Source: Lepidurus packardi (taxonomy: Eukaryota; Arthropoda; Branchiopoda; Notostraca; Triopsidae). From it: a stretch of 64,000 bases of DNA. The notes below the pieces were generated by a model. The model was not told the DNA's origin. It saw only the letters and a program-made list of their open reading frames with translations, and did no database searches. A program made the position numbers and the translations under genes. Shown here one piece after another: positions 61,982-64,000 of the stretch. Location of the stretch: contig JAKZAN010000002.1 in assembly GCA_023053545.1 (NCBI GenBank), forward strand, positions 10,040,790 through 10,104,789, in the 5' to 3' direction. Numbering within the stretch: the stretch's first letter is position 1; every line of letters starts with the position of its first letter.

Positions 61982-63714
61982 TAGACTTGACTAGCCCCGT
62001 GTCTGTAACAAGTGCGTTCTTAGCCTGCACGAGTTGTTGGATTTTAGTAGTGCGACGCGACGGCCGCCATGCTGCTTTACCCGCCAGCTTCGGCCGTTGG
62101 ACTTGGGTGACCATGGAAGTGAGGCAAACATAACAAGAACACCCAACATGAGGCATTGCTTACTTGTTATTCACGAAAAACATTGAGCTTTCCTTAGTAT
62201 TTCAAGTAAAGCAACTCAGCTTGCCCTCCCATAATTTCGTGTTAAGCAAAACTGTTCGTATATTCTTTTTAAATTGAAGAAACCAGCGGAAGTTAGTAAC
62301 AAACGCATTAGCGAGTTTAGACCCAGATTTGTGACTGTGCATCGACGCTTACTCAAGAAACAACACACTCAGAGCCAAGGATTAACCTACACTAGTGGAA
62401 GAAAGAAAAAAGGTAGAAAGCGCCAAAATTTTTGAAATTATTGGCACTTGAATTGGGGCTTGGCAAAAGGCTCAGAAACCGGATTTGGAAGGGTTGAAGC
62501 AGTTCCAGGAATTATGATTAATTTTATCTAAAGCAGAAAACTTGGGCTTTAGTGCCTTGATAAAAGTTACGTCATTTGATTCACGTCCGGTTACCTTCTT
62601 AATGCTTAATACGAAAATTAATTATGTCTATTGTTTTTGCTTAGCTATTAAGATTGTATTCTAGCACTATTGAAGCATTCTGCGAACGCACTACGCAGTG
62701 CTATTGCCCACCTTTTTGGGGTGAAGGCGTCAAGGCAGTCATTCATTGTCAGGGCTGTAATATTCGGTTACCATTCATCTCTTGTTTCCCGGGACTAATT
62801 GTTTCCATTTTTCCAATACAGGGAGAACAGTTGGACCACCAAGGATTTAATTTGTTCCACTTCCGGTGCTGAATTTCTATAAAAACACTCCAAGTGTGGC
62901 AATTGGACCCGCCTCCATGTGACTGAATTGCTTTCCCATTTACGTTCATGGTCTTGAGCCGCCCAAGCCAAACGCTTCTTGAATTCTCAAACATATTCTC
63001 TTGCATCATAAGCGAGAAGCATAAATTTATACTCCTACGCAGTTTGCCCCCCAAAATTCCAGCAAGTGGCGTTCATTTTTCTTTAAAAACGAAGAAAAGA
63101 TCATAAAAAATCGGCAGCACTTGGGCTAACTGCGCATATTTCTTGACGATTCCAGAGGAGCGCGGGGGAGACAAGAAGGGGAGGCTTCCATGCAGGGTCC
63201 CTTGGTGTGGCTGAACTCTGTGGTAACTGCATTTGACCTTTCACCTGTTACCAGTTCGGGAGCCAACGCGGATTATAATTATTGGCACCTTGCAAGTTGT
63301 TCTGCTCCGAGGAGTACCGCACTGGCCCCGGGAAGCAGATCCCACCACTTCGCCATGGAAAGTTCCGTCCTCGTGCAAGCAAAACGCCCAGATTGGCATA
63401 AGCATGAGCAAATGATGCACCGCACTAAAAGTGAGTCATCATGCTTGCCTTTTATAGTCCTAAGAAAAGGTAAAAAAGGGAGCTCGTTTGACTAGTGGTG
63501 CCGAGTTTTTTCCCGCCCTTTTAACTGATGGAGACGTGATTCCTTGCGTGATCCACGCGTTTCCAAGCTTAGTCTACATCAACACAACAATGAAACTTCA
63601 ACCTTTTCCATGCCACTCGCACCGTTTTCATTGTTGAGTAAGGCCGAATAGAGGGCTCGGACTTACGCAACATGAAAATGAACGACAAAGTGCAAAAAAA
63701 GTAGTTCTCACTTA

Positions 63715-63955
63715 AATTAAAAAAATAACTCCAATTACTTAAATAAATTGGAATTACTCTTTTTTATTTATTTAATTATTATTTATTTAAGCAATTGAAG
63801 TTTTATTATTATTATAGTTATTAATAAATAGAAAATAAAACTAAATCAATAAAAAATAATCATTCCAATTACTTAAATTTATTGCAATTATTATTATTAT
63901 TTATTTTATTAATTGTTTAAGGAATTTTAGTATTATTAGAAGTAATTTTATAAGG
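63715..63955. repeat. AT-rich low-complexity tract
   Basis: Runs of TTATTATT and TTTATTTAAT, with the word TCCAATTACTTAAAT occurring twice (near 63730 and 63864). It also contains the inverted pair CCAATT...AATTGG. Confidence 0.75.
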
Positions 63956-64000
63956 GCAAGAAGTTTTAGGATAATTAGGATACTGGTGCCTAACGTTATT

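Larger units (their letters stand above)
61346..64000. other. Gene-poor right end, with possible retroelement debris
   Basis: No gene recognised. A GC-richer patch at about 61640-61940 contains AATAAA and ends in CA, and would suit an old LTR, but no partner or primer site was found. Bases 61955-61981 form a hairpin. From about 63715 the sequence is AT-rich, with TTATTATT tracts and a repeated TCCAATTACTTAAAT. Confidence 0.5.

Noticed and set aside
61935..62156. Minus-strand 73-codon frame next to the hairpin
   Set aside because: Could be retroelement debris, but no motif supports a call.
62654..63495. Open frames of 60-101 codons at the right end
   Set aside because: Overlap each other on both strands, with no splice or domain support.

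Overview
The window is animal nuclear DNA. Genes are split by short GT-AG introns (mostly 50-110 bp), there are no operons, and the families present point to an arthropod: a connectin-like LRR protein, a Fos/kayak bZIP factor, ecdysteroid-kinase-like (EcK/CHK) kinases, an AA15 copper monooxygenase and Rh-type ammonium transporters. A small-genome crustacean such as a branchiopod is my best guess, but that is inference. All exon models were built by eye from splice consensus, reading phase and family similarity.

Layout. 1-8.8 kb: no recognisable gene. 8.8-11.6 kb (+): LRR cell-surface protein. 13.6-21.5 kb (+): two tandem Rh transporter genes with matching exon phases; the first has two alternative first coding exons, the second a very long first extracellular loop. 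24.7-26.2 kb (+): LPGAT1-like acyltransferase. 26.8-28.9 kb (+): kayak/Fos gene with two CRE and two AP-1 motifs upstream. 29.6-30.7 kb (+): intact TMED10/p24-delta gene.

29.8-47.9 kb: a direct tandem array of about 6.1 kb, three units. Each unit starts inside TMED10 exon 2 and runs through a block of minus-strand EcK-like kinases: a kinase pseudogene (A), an intact kinase (B), a 3' fragment (C') and the 3' half of another kinase (C). Units 2 and 3 carry headless, broken TMED10 copies. Only after unit 3 is kinase C complete; a fourth kinase (D) follows. The middle unit looks like unit 3 on its left and unit 1 on its right, the pattern expected of unequal crossing-over in a two-copy array. Unit 3 also carries a 557-bp deletion and a 243-bp MITE-like insertion.

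51.3-52.1 kb (-): AA15 LPMO. 52.8-56.0 kb (+): two tandem aldo-keto reductases. 56.8-59.1 kb (+): CWF19L1-like gene with a convincing U12-type AT-AC intron. 59.8-61.3 kb (-): FAM98-like gene, convergent with CWF19L1. 61.3-64 kb: no gene; a perfect 11-bp hairpin and an AT-rich end.

The kinases, aldo-keto reductases and LPMO are the kind of tandemly expanding, environment-facing families often found in arthropods. TMED10, CWF19L1, FAM98 and LPGAT1 are housekeeping genes embedded among them.
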